A model generated the notes under the pieces. It saw nothing but the letters and a program-made list of their open reading frames with translations. It was not told the origin of the DNA and ran no database searches. From Microcebus murinus (taxonomy: Eukaryota; Chordata; Mammalia; Primates; Cheirogaleidae), in the NCBI RefSeq assembly GCF_040939455.1, contig NC_134116.1, forward strand, positions 44,779,400-44,843,399: 64,000 nt of DNA, written 5' to 3'. Shown one piece after another: positions 34,258 through 48,485 of this stretch. The translations under genes and the position numbers were made by a program. Numbering within the stretch: the first letter of the stretch is position 1; the number at the start of each line of letters is the position of its first letter.

Positions 34258-34959
34258 TTGATATCAAACCCTTGTTTTTCCTCATTAATATTTTTTGTTA
34301 TCGTTCTTATTTTGTGGCTTCTTTTAGACTTCCATAAAGCAACTCTTTCCAAGTTTCCAGCCTTACTCCTGTTTTCAATATTATCCCTGTTTTCTCACTC
34401 AGCAGGTGACATTGCTTCTTCATTCTCTAAGACTAAAATCATTAGACACGATTTTCAAAATGTTCTTACTCTAGACAAACCCAACACCTCAACAGGTATT
34501 TCTCCCAATTATAAAGTATATCCATCTCTTGAAATGTCACTCCTGTTAGCCCAGACTCAGAAGCCCTTGATCCCAGCGCTTCTTCCTTTCTGCTCCAACA
34601 AATATCCTCTCTCTCTAGTCGATGATACTACATATAGGATTTCAAATATTGTATCAAAGAGGGAGATACAAGTAACTTATCAATATTACTATCTCCACTT
34701 CTTTAATGTTTATTCTAAGATTTTCATTATTTTGAGGTCATCTTGCACTACAGAAAATTCATTCTGGCTTTTCAAGGAGCTGCTAAACAAGATCATCCAA
34801 GCTGGTTTGTTCGTTACTAAGAACACAGGAACTGGGGGAAATAAAATAAAAGAAAAAAAAAAAAAACTCTTACAATTCAAATTTTGTTCCAAAGACAACA
34901 TGTTTAAAATTCAGTTTGCTATAATCTGGGCAAATAGATATAAAGGTATTAAAAAATAG
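34258..34959 (+). pseudogene. L2 LINE relic with 233-codon open frame
   Basis: The frame is open for 233 codons, but it begins at TTG; the first ATG is at 34534 (residue 93), giving 141 codons. The middle matches L2 ORF2 in both order and frame. SAGDIASSFSKTK (residues about 48-60) resembles the L2 'ADDLASYFTEK' block, and LEMSLLLAQTQ (about 91-101) resembles 'MDELSLLLSQA'. The final part after about residue 130 is not clearly L2, and the sequence ends in an A-rich run (34850-34866) read as lysines. It is most likely a chance-preserved relic of an L2 copy (about 34330-34620), not a host gene. Confidence 0.55.
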
Positions 34960-34964
34960 TCCTC

Positions 34965-35395
34965 AAATACCATCTAATATGCACTTTTCAGTTAATATAT
35001 CATTTAGATAAAAAGTTATGTAAAATATTATCATTTGAAACTTCCAATATTTTACATTCTTACTGGATGACAAATTCACATTTTTTTCTCTAACTGTAAG
35101 TCCCAGTGTTAATTCCTAATGATTTTTATTTTTGTTCCCATTCTAATATTTACATCTTTCCTACTCCCCAGACATTATCATAATTTTGCAACATAATTCT
35201 AAAGCTATTTGCTATCTTAAATGGTCCAAATTTATAATATAGTCACACTAGTAGGTATTGCTCTGTGAGTATCTCTTATGCACATGTACTAATGGCCAAA
35301 CCTGGGTAAGTTTATTATCTCTTTTATTTAATTCTGACTCAGGAGTTGAAGCCTTACTGGAGAAAATATGGTAATTGTATTAATAGGCTTCTGCA
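34965..35395. other. AT-rich non-coding stretch
   Basis: Nothing recognisable. Confidence 0.4.
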
Positions 35396-35399
35396 CATT

Positions 35400-36330
35400 T
35401 TCAATTCAATTTAATTCAACAAATACTTATCCAATGACTATTTCACTCAATGCCAATAACATGACTGGGAAATGGGAAATAGATGAAAATATGATAGTTC
35501 TTCATTTTAAAAATTTCATTTTAAAAAATGAGTTCTTCATTTTAAAAAATATTTAAAAAAAAAACAATCATTTCAGTATTTCTCATGCTGGGTGTTAGGG
35601 ACATAAACTAAAATAAAAATCAATAACATTTGACAAATGCTAAGAAAGAAAGAAAAAACAATGTGCATAGTCTGACAGGAGCACAGATAAGGGGCACTTC
35701 ACCTGGCTTAGAGTGGGTTTGAGGAGTGTCATAAGAATAAATGGATTGCAGGTAGAAAGATAACTTCAACTAGAGGAAATATAAATTTTCTTAGTGTATT
35801 TAAGGAATTATAAATATCTTCAGTGTAGCGTAGGAACTGAGGCGAGGAAGGTAGGAACAGGGTTGGTAATAGAGGAATTTGCATATACTATTTTTTAAAG
35901 GAATACATAAGTGTCATAGCTTGAGTTGAAGATGAGGGATTAAGACTATGTATATCAGTTTGATTAGGAACTTCCGATGTAGGTGCATGCCAAGCAGTAA
36001 AATATACAGTTTTGAAACTTAGGATAGATATCTGGGTAGAAAATATATATCTGAAAACACTTCTATATAAAAGTAAGTGAATGCGTGACTGTAGATGGGA
36101 TCACTCAGCTATCCAAGATCAAAGAAGAAGGTGGGTCAAAGATATTCCTAAATGAATAGAGGCAGGATGTTTACAAATAGAAGAGAGAAGAGGAATCTTG
36201 AAGCATTTTAGAAAAGGGCAAGAAACTTAAGAAGAAAACTCAAAGTTGATAGTACCACAAAAAGCAAGAATAAGATTGTAAGAAGTCTGTGCAGAAGATG
36301 AATTCATCAAAAATCCTAGAAAAAAATTAC
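35400..36330 (-). mobile_element. Possible ancient LINE remnant, antisense
   Basis: 'aattcaacaaatacttatcc' at the start and 'gggtgttagggacataaact' soon after resemble reversed ancient LINE (L2-like) ends. The later purine-rich part is only loosely similar. Boundaries and family are uncertain. Confidence 0.3.
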
Positions 36331-36549
36331 ATCAAATTGCCATATGGTCCCTAGTTAGGTGTGTTCTAAACATAAAAGAAACGGTATAAATTTCAAAGGA
36401 AAAATATCAATGTAACTTCACAAAACTAAAAGAAACATGTACCTCAAAGAAAAAAATATATATTAAAAAGTAATCTTCAAGCAGAAAAAAACATAAAAAA
36501 ACTATAACATGTAATTAAAATTATTGTGGCATAAAAATTCAATACATTC

Positions 36550-36893
<344 letters not shown>

Positions 36894-36999
36894 AAAAGAA
36901 AAAAAGTATAATTAAATGGGAGAAAAATATTCTAATAGAGAAGTAGACAAAATACATGAAAGAAATTTTACAGAAGAAAAATACTAAAATTAAAAAGTA

Positions 37000-37510
37000 T
37001 ATTAAAATGCTACAAATTACCAGTAACATAACCAAATAAATTCAGAAAGAATGAGATAGTATTTTTGCCTATCAAATTTTAGCAACTACTACATTGCTGG
37101 CTAGTTCATGGATGGTGTGATAAGAAATCTCAACCACTGAAAATAGAGAGCAAATTGATGAAAACTCTGAAAAGCAATCTGGTAAAATTCATCAAGAACC
37201 TTAAATATATCCATGTTCCTTGATCCAATTCAACTTCTAAAATCATGTACTTCTAAATGCTAATAAATATTTAGGAACAAATATACTCATTTTTTGGTTA
37301 TTGCTAATAAAAAATAACTAAACTACATATTTAACAACATGAAATTATGATACATCCATATGAAAGAAGCTTCATAAGCATAAAAATTCTTTATGTCAAA
37401 TTTGATTAGGCAAATAAAATTTAATTTGCAGTGAACTGAAAATAGTAGGACAAATGTAGAGTATATTTTTAAATGTGTGTGGATTTGTGTATCTACAAGG
37501 AGTTCGGGGA
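37000..37510 (+). mobile_element. Old L1 (L1M type) 3' end, sense
   Basis: 'agaaccttaaatatatccat', 'ttgatccaattcaacttcta', 'atcatgtacttctaaat' and 'aaattatgatacatccatat' match, in order, the 3' end of old L1 families. Confidence 0.65.
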
Positions 37511-38104
37511 GGTGTTGGCAGTAAGAATTCTTAGGTGAGCCATCACTCTTGATGGGATGTAGATACATTTGGGGAAATTAGGGATACATATAAGGTGGTC
37601 CTAACAGAAGCTTGCTGGAAAATAATCTTTTTTAAGAGAAAGACGAATATTGCATACTGAAAACTTTTCTTTTTTTCTGAATTTTGTTTCCAAAGTGTTA
37701 TTTGTCATTCAGATTTCTTTTTCTTCTATGGACTCATAAGTGTGTCCTAAAGTAAAGGTGATACTAGAAATAAGTAGGTTAAGTATTTAAGCAACAATAT
37801 GGGAACAATCTGTGTAAATGTTACCCTTGAGAGCAAGTAACATCTTCCACACATCAGAGTGTCTTTGATGTACTGACAGGATAGTGTCCAACAATTTAAA
37901 ATGATATTTAATGGTGGGGACTTATCAGTTGAGACCAGAAAGAGAGGAGCATACAGAGCAGGAAAGGAGGAAGATGGAACATGTCCCTTAGCAGTTGCAA
38001 GGATTTGTCCATAACATGTGTGAGGCACATTCTGGTAATTCCTAGAAAGGACTGGAAGAAACATTTTCAAGATTGAAGCTTCTATTAAAACCTAAGAAAC
38101 AGAC

Positions 38105-38542
38105 TATATTAGTTTCTTATTGCTGCTGTAACAAATTACTACAAATGTAATGGCTTGCAAGAAGACAGATTTATATTCTCATAGTTCAGGAGATCAACAG
38201 TCTTAAATTGTTCTCACTGGGCTAAAATAAAAGTGTTAGTAGGGCTGCAATCTTTTTGGAGGCTCTAGTGGAGAAATCAGTTTTCTTGCCTTTTTCAGTT
38301 TCCAGAGGCTTCTTGATTTTCTTGGTTCTTGGACCCCTTCCATCTTCAAACCTGGCAAGTGTCTGTCTCCCAATGTATGGACACTTGTGATCACATTGGT
38401 CCTACCTGGGAAGTCTAGGATTATCTCAGTTATTTTTCAACCTTAATTACTTTTTGCTACATAAGGTAACATACTGATAGGTCCTGCGTATTAGGATTTT
38501 GATATTTTTGGGTGGGGGGTAATTATTCTACCTAACCAACTA
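38105..38542 (-). mobile_element. MLT1-type MaLR LTR, antisense
   Basis: The reversed LTR is readable throughout: 'ttagtttcttattgctgctg', 'taacaaattactacaaatgt', 'aggctctagtggagaaatca', 'cttcaaacctggcaagtgtc' and 'gtaattattctacctaacca'. No internal genes accompany it. Confidence 0.8.
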
Positions 38543-38544
38543 CA

Positions 38545-41500
38545 CATTGGCTTCATATTATTTGATCTAAACTTAGTGGTGGGATAAAATGAAAAACTTC
38601 AGGGTTATTTTCAATGAGCAATTGTTGGCTGGACTTTGGCTAATAACAAAGTTTTGTTTTTTCCTAATCATGCCTAAATAGCTTTTTCTTGTTAAATAGT
38701 ATAGAACACTCGACATATTTTTAGAGAAGAGGTATAGGAAAGGTAAGTGGAATCAATGTAAATAGATATGCTGACATGAATCAGCTATTTGGGTGGAAAG
38801 CCTTGGGAAATGAGAGGGAAATTTTAAAGAGGAGTATATTGTGTTATATACAATGTCATCCAAATTTCCATCTATCCAGAAACTTTAGGTAAATATCTTC
38901 AGTACTTTTGGAGTCATTTTTTCCCATTGGACTTAATCAAATGTGAATGTTATATAATGACAGGAAGAAAGATGGCCAATGAAAATCCAGTGTTTTTTGG
39001 TTACAAATATAAATCTTGTTTTCAAGCTTTGGATCCTGACTGCTCCCTAAGATGTGATTCATGACCAATATATTTTCCTCTGTTTCTAGTTACTCTACAT
39101 ACCACCACTTTGTATTTAAGGCTCTGAAAAGACTTCTCAGCGATGAGTGCATTGGTAAGCACGCAGGAACTTCAATAAAACTTATTCTATATTCACTTAC
39201 AATCAATCTCTGTAGTTGATTACATTAATGTGTGTACTAATTATCTAAGTTTATGTCTTTCAAAAATGTCAATTTTTATAATCCCTCAGGCTATTATTTT
39301 GTCTAAAATTCTATCCCTGATGGCCCTTCACTCAATATTAAAGAATTTGATTTCTGATGTGCAGGTGAGTAGTACCTACTAGATAAATGTACCATAATAA
39401 TACTTTTTTTCTGTCAGAATAGATTAAATATCTCATTAATTTAAGTGTTACACTATGTATTGGGAACATGCTCAGATATGTACTATTTTTTTAAATGTAT
39501 ATATGTCTAAACATATTAGCAAGCCACAATAATAGGTCAGTTTAAGTCAACAGCTGATTGAAATTAATAAAACATATAAATATTTCCCTAGATCATTGGT
39601 ATTATAACCCTTCATGTACAATGAAACTGTAATATAAAGTCCCGCCTTAATGAGATTCATATACATTATGACTACAATATTATCTATAATATGGTTACTT
39701 AATAGAACTATGATTAGTGTGATGTTTAATATCTTAATTGGTAACTGGAATAGTACATTGTATTTTAATATAATTTCATATTTTATTCAACTAATTATTT
39801 CATTTGAATCTTGTCAGTGGATCTATATGTCTTTTGAAAAAATCCTATCTACAGTCAGAAATAAGATTTTTTATCAAAACTCTAAAAATATAAAACATAT
39901 GGCATAGGGTTTAATTACTTAATAATTAATTTCTTCATATGCAGCCAGATGAATATGCCTTTTTTCCTTATCAAAGAGGCTCCAAGGAGATTTTTAGCAC
40001 ATTGCACCAAAAATAAGAGAAATTACTTAAACAGAATAAACGTGTAAACTGTTTGTAAAAGGAAGATGCTCATGACAGAAAGGATAGCATGTATACTGGC
40101 AGGTGAAGAGGTTTGTATATGTAAATATGTATACTGCTGTTAAAGCCCATTAGTCATAAAAATAAGTTCTACTTAATTGGCTATGGATCTGTAAAAGAAA
40201 TACTCAAATATGTTACAAAGTCTTATATTTTGTATTAAAAAAGTTAATCAATGTCTTTATGTAGAATGATTTTGGTAAAGTCACTCCCCTGCTGGAGGCT
40301 TTAGTGTTTTGTCTAACATAGTATTTAAATTAACAATTGTAAAATCAACAGAAAAGTGGACTGGGATATTTACTCTTTCCTTTGTATGCTAGGGTGCTTT
40401 GTGTGATATTCCATTACAAAACCAGCAAATCAATTCAATTCTAGTCATTAAATATGAATGAAGAAGATCAAAAAGATATCTTCAATAACAGTGTTCTAGG
40501 AAATGCATGTTTTTTGCACTTGCAACAATATATTATGATATTAATTACTTAGAAGACATTAAAAGACAAACAAAAGCATTACATCATTTGAATCATTTTA
40601 ATTCTTGTAAAATTATGTGCTATAAGTTCCAGCTATTTCATTGTTATTATTCATTTCTTTATAACCATTAAACATTCAAATTAATACAAATCATTGGTAA
40701 AATTAACTTAATTGTTTCATATCCTGATTTCTCTTTTAAGAAAATATGGATTATCATTATTTATATCCAGGGTCATTAGAGACAAGGAGTCATAAAAATC
40801 ACAATGTGCAATACCTAAGTCATTGACTTGCTCATCAACCCAAGACCATTTTCTCACACCTTCCAAACAAACTTCTTACACTTTAATAGCTGATTTTAGA
40901 ACAGTTAGAGTCAAAATGAATAAAGCAAACCAAATACCCAATGGAAGAAAATAGTTTGATAATGTACCTTTCATGCTTCCTTAGCATTCAGTGTATCTGA
41001 AGGTTTCCCTTCTCTCTGTGTGAAATAAGAGGGATTTTTAAAACATAATTTAAGCTTAATATATCATCTTTGATTAGATTCTGTGAAAAGAAGGTTCAGA
41101 TAAACATTGAACAATGCTATAGTCAAAACCAAGTGTCATACATTAACATTGATGTTATTTCTTACTAGTTAAATAATTATGCGAAAAAAAACTACAGCTG
41201 TTTTTCATTTGTCAATCAGACTTACCTAGGATACCTAGGTAACTAAGTGAACCAAGTGAAAAAGAACAAAGTGAGAAAGAGAATCATAGAGGAGAAAGAG
41301 ACAGAGAGAGAATAAATCATTATAAATCTAATCAGCATAGAAAAAATTATAAACTAGAATTAAATTTTGACTGTATAACCGAAAAGATGAATTTTCACCT
41401 AATATAAAAGTGCTATTTGACTATTTTCCATTGAAGTCTGCAGTAGCAGAGTTATTAAAGATTCACACAGTGGTCTGCTATGTGTTGCTAGGCATGCACC

Positions 41501-41900
41501 CAGTGGGTGTTCAATAAGTATAATTATTGCTTCTGTTTCAGTACTCTAAGGTGGCCTTGGAACATTGTATAATCAATGAAAGAAAAGTACAAATTACATT
41601 AATGGATTTTTTTTTTTATTATCTCAGAGTCAGGATGGCAAGCAGTAAATAGAGCAGATACCCACCTACCCAGCATTGTTAAAAGAGTAATTTCAAGACA
41701 GCATGCACAAAATGTCTGCCCCATGCTCTAGATATTATAACTTTTCCATATCTAGCTTTTGTCTAAAGTAATCCTAACCTATCTTCAGGGGATACAGGCG
41801 AATTCAATCTCTTATTTTATTATTTCTATTAAAGATAATACACAATACAGTTAAAAATTAAAACAAATATAAAAGAAAAAAAGAAATGTTACAGAAAGAT
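38545..41900. other. AT-rich stretch without gene or clear repeat
   Basis: Mostly unassigned. Near 39140-39190 'aggaacttcaataaaactta' could be an LTR polyadenylation end, but one motif is not enough. A purine-rich patch lies at 41238-41312. Confidence 0.45.
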
Positions 41901-41907
41901 ATTAAAA

Positions 41908-41961
41908 ATGGAAGGATGGAAGGAAAAAAGGAAGGAGGAAAGGAAAGAAGGAAGGAAGGGA
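41908..41961 (+). repeat. (GGAA)n microsatellite
   Basis: Interrupted GGAA/GAAA units on the plus strand. Open frames across it on both strands are products of the repeat. Confidence 0.85.
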
Positions 41962-42269
41962 GACAATTGTAAAAACATTCCTTTGGAATCTCAATATGTT
42001 TTGGGAAGAGGGGTATCACTGGCCATGGGTAGGAGCAATGCAAGCCAGGACCCCGCTCAATTATATCAGAGTCTGTGGAGGTGGGACACACACAACAATA
42101 TTTTTCAAAGCTCCCCCACTCCATGCCTGTGACATTAACATTGCAATCCAATGCAGTGAACTACAGTGAACTTCCCAGCACCTTTACAACTGATGTGTTG
42201 CTCTAATAACAAAGTCAAAACTGTAGCACCCCTCCTATCCAAGGGTTTGGGACTAGGATTTCAATAGGT

Positions 42270-42338
42270 GTAACAAAAGATGTTAACTATTTATTGATAG
42301 CCTGTTATCTATCAGGATCATGCTAATTTACATGTGTG

Positions 42339-42381
<43 letters not shown>

Positions 42382-42470
42382 ACAACCTCAATCCTCAAAG
42401 CTATTCTCCAAAACACAAATTATTGTTCGTATTTTTATTTGAAAATGAGGAAACTTAGGTTGTGTTAGCT
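42270..42470 (-). mobile_element. MIR fragment, antisense, split by TG repeat
   Basis: 'aactatttattgatagcctg', 'tcatgctaatttacatgtg' and, past the TG tract, 'ttgaaaatgaggaaacttag' follow reversed MIR order. Confidence 0.5.
42333..42379. repeat. (TG)n microsatellite, one interruption
   Basis: About 20 TG units with a single GCA break near 42338. Confidence 0.92.
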
Positions 42471-42474
42471 GACT

Positions 42475-45230
42475 CAATAAAATATTCCAGTTATAAACCT
42501 GAGGACATCCACCTCTTTCAGAACAGGAGATATTGTTACAAGAGAACATTTCCATGAGACAGACTCCAGCAGGAACTGTGACCACAGCCAGTGTGGGAGT
42601 CTGTTCCTCTAAAGAGAAGCAGTCAAGAAGATGGTCAGTTGTGGCCAGTATCCATCTCTGGATCAACAACTCGTACCTTTAAACTTGGTTTTATACAGTC
42701 AAGTTTGAGCCATCAAACCTTAGCAGATGGTGAAACATAAAAATAATGGAACATGAACATGAACCCTTTAGAGTTCAGGAAAGGCAAAATTTGAAGGTGA
42801 GGGTGAGGAGAAGGGCAGTATGGGTGAAGTGGTGCAAATTTAATTTCTTAGCAGTTTCTACTTAGAGCCTGGGTTAATAATATGCAAAACATAATTTAAA
42901 ACTGAATAGAATTCCTGAATAAAAAAGAAATCACGAGGTTTCTAATTTTCTTATCCCAAAATGAAAGAGACTCATAAACTATGTAAATGTCATGACTATG
43001 GCGGTCAAAATAGAAGATGAGTAATCAAGGGAATGCATCACCACAAAAATAAAGTCCCTGAGGAGAGTTGTTCTAAATACTATAAATATAAATTTCATTC
43101 TCATCCATTTTATTGAAGCAAAGGGGAAATGATGTGCAGAGATAAGAAATAAAGACTTGTAACATTCACATGAAGAAAGTGAAAACTCCACAGAAAACTT
43201 TTATTTATGTCATTATGGAATATTACCTCAGAATATAAAATGTGCTCTGTTCTTTATTAGTTAGAATAGAAAACAAAATGCCATATTTTGTTTTTTGAAT
43301 TATATGTGTTTTAGATTTAAAGGTTGTTTTGTTTTTCCAAAATATTCATAATAATGATGATATACCACCACCACAAATCCCATATTCATACCAATCTGTT
43401 TTGAATTCATGCATTTTAGGAAGAATATGATTTAAAACTAAACAATTACTCATATTTTCAGAAGCATACATCAAGACAATTATATTTCACTGTTTAGTTT
43501 CTTATCTTTTTGTTTTATTTCCTTTTCTAAAAATTAGTTAAGAATACTGTAAATAAAATGAAAAGAAAAATTATGGCTTTTAAGTTACAAAAAAAGCATT
43601 TGTTCAGTATCTTCCTTTTATCATATTATATAAGTGTTGGAATGACTAAGAGTTTAAATTTCTTAAAATATTTAAAAATATTTTAAGCATCATATTCTAC
43701 ACATCTACAAAACAGTAGTTGGGAAAATAAATGACCTACAAGGACCAGCTACAGGGTTGGTAATCAAATCTGTAATATTGTGTCTTGAAACGGAATCATG
43801 GGGCTGCATACTAAATACCTGACATTATTTTTCCTACTCCCAATGAGAATATGACTTTCCCCTGCAAAACATTTAAATTGTAGTTTGTATCCAATGCTCT
43901 CAGACGCTCAAATTGTTTAAGACTTTAAAATTTAATCAAGGGATTTCTTAATGGAAGCTAGGAAGAGCAACATCAGAAATACATTTGACAAAAGGGTAAC
44001 AAATTTCTACTTAATTATTTACAATGGCCATATACAGCTACACAGAGACAGAAAAGTAGTCAGACTTTTGCGCATCAAACTCAGCCGTCTGAAAGAACAA
44101 GGGCATCAATTCGTCCTCGCACCATGCAAAGAGTTTTCCAGATTGCATCTTGTTGGTATTGATAAAATTACAAGACTGGGATCTGAAGCTTTGTGCTGGT
44201 AATTTATGGCCACGGGTCACTCTGAATTGAATGCTTTCAGGGTACAGAGTGCCTACTTGTCATTTACATGCATCTCATTTTATTGCATAAAACATTTTTT
44301 TCATCATTGCTAAAAGCCACTACTTTTACTTTTTTCTCACTCCCCTTCTCTTTTTCCCTCTTTCTCTCCCAGTATCTATCTCTGTATGTCTCTTTCTAGC
44401 ATAAAGCAGACATGATTTCCACTCAGCACAATGTTATAATAAACATCAATATGAAAATGATAGATTAAAACAATTTAACCTACTAAGTTTAGGTTAGAGT
44501 TTTTCATTTTTTGCCATTTACTGAGGTAAAATTATAGTGAAATCAAATATATTGGTTGCTTCTTTCATAGAAAAAAACCTTATTTATCATATTTTGGACT
44601 TTGTATTTGTTTACTTTTCTCCCACAAGTAACTGTCTAGGTTTTTTGTTACTAGGAAATACAGATACAGTTTTAGACTGATAGTTGTTCTCCTTAAAACT
44701 ACTAATATATGATATACTAGCCTTGACATTTTTTAACTTTTAAGTTATAACATTCATTAGATTTTTTTAAAACTGTCATTGGAGTAATTGGATCTTTCTT
44801 CAAGGAATGTCACGATAAATAAATTCATAGGGCTCTGAAAAACTCTACTTGTTCCTTAAAGAGAGGGTATCAGCTTACTTTTTACAATTAAAAGACAAAA
44901 AGAACGAAAAATATTATATACATTTGGTGTTATAGGCTTTATTTGGATGGGTTAAGCTTTCTGAACACACGAGGTCCTAGAAATTTATATAAAACAAAAT
45001 GCATATCATCTCTGAAGTGCCCCAGTATATCTCAAATCTTACTTTATTTTTCAGCATGTATAAATAATAAAACTGCAGAATCTTGCATTACATTAAATAT
45101 AAGATGATTCCATTAAGAGAATTAAGTAAATGATATGTAAAATATAGCCATTCGATTAGATTTTTGTTGGAAACAATACACAATTAGAAATATTTGTTTA
45201 CAGTTTTTAAATTTCTGAAACTTGTAAAAT
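42475..45230. other. Non-coding stretch, mostly unassigned
   Basis: An 83-codon ATG frame at 43951-44202 has no family that I recognise and no flanking gene signals. A CT-rich tract lies at 44330-44398. No gene is supported. Confidence 0.45.
44330..44398 (+). repeat. Pyrimidine-rich (CT) tract
   Basis: Nearly continuous C/T with short TCTCTC runs; low complexity. Confidence 0.7.
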
Positions 45231-45234
45231 TATT

Positions 45235-45340
45235 AGGTCTTAGAGATGGAAGAAACTTTATGAATCATGATATTCCATCTAATAATAAATCCCTTTACCA
45301 CATCTTACACAGGTAGTTACCAAGTAAGCCATTGAGACAC
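45235..45340 (+). mobile_element. Possible ancient SINE/LINE scrap
   Basis: 'cttagagatggaagaaactt' followed by 'catgatattccatctaa' resembles a conserved block of ancient mammalian repeats (ctggaagggaccttagagatcatctagtc type). Family uncertain. Confidence 0.35.
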
Positions 45341-45999
45341 TAATATGAAAATATAAATCAGATCAATAACCCAACACCTTTCATTGAATATTATATGCTT
45401 TGGATTACTTTTTTATGTGTCTCTTACTAAAACAAAAGTAACAGAGGTTTCCTTGGGATGTTCCTATCTCTTGATTAGGATACAAATATATATGAACTAG
45501 AAATCTCACATTTCCCACAATTCACTTTGATGCATTTTAGTATTGATCTTTGTTCATTGCAGCTGTTATACTAGATTCAGCATCTTATATACAAAGAACA
45601 TGTAAACAATATTCAGTCACTTTTTATATTTAAGTTACTGTGAAGTGGTTAGAATTATTTTAAAATATTGCACATGCCTTCACAACTTTAGCCATCTCAG
45701 AAAGTTGTTCTCCTATGGTTTTAAAGATTTAACACAATAGACAATTTGAAAAATAATTGATACAAGATGATTGAGAAATATTCAGTTGGGACACATTTTT
45801 ATCTAGTCCCATACAAATTCCTAATCCATTCTATTACTAGAAGAACTCTCCAGAGGTTTCATAAGAATTACTAGTAGTGATAGATACAAAAGCCTGTGCT
45901 TACTAAAAGATGATTGTGAAAGAAGCATGATTTTATATTTTAAGAGCTGTGCAGGGTCTGAGATTTTACCATGTTATGCAAGATAACTTGTTAGCCTGC

Positions 46000-46350
46000 C
46001 ACACTTTCATAGATAACGGCAGAAGACATGACAGTGCAGGCTCAGAGAAAAAGGACTTTATTACTGTTATGCATTATACAGAAGGCAGTGTACCAGTTCT
46101 CCGTGTCCCCCAAGTTCCGCAGAGTTGAAGCAGAGCCAGGCTTAGGTGAATTTTCACACAGTGAGTTTATGGCACACGCAAAAACTTTCAGCTTAAGAAA
46201 CACCAGTCTTTTCAAAGAGACTGCTGGCAAACCTGTCCACATTTTTCTTAGAGGGAGACATTATTTCTTATAAACTGGCTAGTAAATAAATTTGTCCTCT
46301 ACTCTAGAAAGGGACACTATTTCTGTTTTCCAAGGCTGCTTGCTATACAA
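46000..46350 (-). mobile_element. LTR-like sequence, antisense, family not identified
   Basis: On the minus strand, AATAAA (plus positions about 46059-46064 as TTTATT) follows 'ggaacttgggggacacgg' and 'agaactggtacactgcc'. That layout fits an LTR R region. The 81-codon plus frame and 66-codon minus frame here are incidental. Confidence 0.4.
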
Positions 46351-46888
46351 ACATACTTGGAATTTAGTACAGGACAAAAGCTGATACAAGTACAGAAATG
46401 AAACGTCATGGAGAATTGTCTTCCAGCCTTAAAATGTGACATTGCTCTTCATTGTGTCTGTAGGATTTCAAAACTAGTACAAGAAGCTATACCTGGCTAA
46501 GCTGCTACCATAATCCAAGAAAGCCAAATACTTCACATGTATTTGTCACTAAGGGTTGTGGAATCTCTATACAGAATTGACCTGAATTTCTGTGGTTATA
46601 ATATATAATTATTTTTCCTGATACATGCTCTTGAGACAATAACAGGATCAGCATAATTGTTAGATAAATTTTCTAATGGAAACATTCATCCATTTTGCAT
46701 GAAATCCGGCCTGGCTATAATTAAATTTTCCCTAACAGTTTTAGAAATTGGTAGATAGTTTTAGCTTTTAAATGTCGTCTACCTTTTCTCTTCCTCGTAC
46801 TCTGTTTGGCTGTAATAATTTTCCCATCACCATCAAATCCATTAAAATATTTTCCCCATTCTGCATGTCAGGTGTAAATGCTATAATT

Positions 46889-46902
46889 GGACCTGCAGGT
46901 CC
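46889..46902. repeat. Perfect 14-bp palindrome
   Basis: GGACCTGCAGGTCC reads the same on both strands. It is GC-rich compared with its surroundings. Confidence 0.9.
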
Positions 46903-47159
46903 TCATGTCCATGGCCATAGTCTATTATGCTCAACCAATAGCTTCAAAGTAGGGACAATATCTTTACATTCATTCAAGTTAAACTGGTCAGTAATCTATA
47001 AACTTGCACTGCCTTGGACTGTCAAAGTTAACAGGGATTTTCTGGGAAAAGCACTTTCACTTAATTGGTTGCAGTCTATGTGAACAGGATTTATTTTAAA
47101 AGTGTGAGAACTACAAAGAAAGAAAAAAAAATAAGCAACACAAATTGGGAAAAATGTTG

Positions 47160-47790
47160 TTCATCTTATCAACAGAGGATTAATTGACATAAAATTCAAA
47201 GATATTAAAAATTGATAAGAAAAGCACAATGCAATCAAGAAATGGGCAAAAGTTATAAACAAACATGTCAGAAGGTAATAAAATGATCAGAAAATGTGTG
47301 AAAATATGCTCAGCCTTAGATATCAGAAAGTTTATAATCAAAAATACAATATGAAATAATATTTCATACTACTATTTTGGCAAAAATTTGAATTTATAAA
47401 AATATGAAATAGTGGGTGTTTGTGGTGTTCAGGAATTCTCATACACTGTCTGTGTATACATTTGTATAATTACTGTGGAAAATAATTCAGTGAAAATAAA
47501 ACAGTGAACTTTTGTGCATTTGTCCCAGGAAGCATGAAAAGTAACACTACAGCAGTATTGCCATGCAAGTGGAAGCAACCTAATGTTCACCAAAAAATGA
47601 TTAAATAAAGTTTCGTAGAATGGATACTATACAGAGATGAAAATGATTGCATTATACCAATAAGCACTGAAACTGGGCAAATAAAACAATGCATACATTA
47701 TAAAAGCATTTTAAAAGACAAAGCAAAAACTTCAAGTTAAAAAAGCTATGGTACATATATAAGTGATAAATACGTTACAAAAATAAAATG
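47160..47790 (+). mobile_element. Old L1 3' end, sense
   Basis: The order 'caagaaatgggcaaaagtta', 'aaaatatgctcagccttaga', 'ggaattctcatacactgtct', 'aagcaacctaatgttcacca' and 'gatactatacagagatgaaa' matches the ORF2 end and 3' UTR of old L1. No reading frame survives. Confidence 0.75.
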
Positions 47791-48093
47791 AATAATGAAA
47801 TAATTAAACCAATTTGAAAATTGAGTGCCTGTGTTTCTCTCTCTTTGAAAGGCAGAAAGATATAGTGCTAAGAAAATCCACAAAAGAAATGGTAATGTTC
47901 CCTTTCTTTAAATGGAGAGTTCACCAATTTTTATTTATTTTTTTACTATTACACTTCATAATTTACACATGTATCTAACACTTTGTAGTTAATATGTACC
48001 AACTGTTTCACAATAAAAAATTAGATTTAAAAGCCAGAATATGTAAACCTGCTAAAGGAATGGTAGCTATCTGACCCCCATCCTCACCCCCTA

Positions 48094-48154
48094 AACACAC
48101 GCACACACATATACACACATGCATGTGTACTCAAAAGACAGAAAGAGAGAGAGA
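48094..48154 (+). repeat. Compound CA / GA microsatellite
   Basis: CACACG-type units change into CATGCATG and then GA repeats, immediately before the Alu. The GA part may have been the insertion target. Confidence 0.8.

Positions 48155-48485
<331 letters not shown>

Noticed and set aside
39120..39190. Possible LTR end with AATAAA
   Set aside because: A single polyadenylation-like motif without other LTR wording.
41858..42151. Paired frames on both strands across the GGAA repeat
   Set aside because: Produced by the tetranucleotide repeat.
43951..44202. 83-codon ATG frame
   Set aside because: Reasonable composition, but no family recognised, no Kozak or gene context, and the opposite strand is also open.
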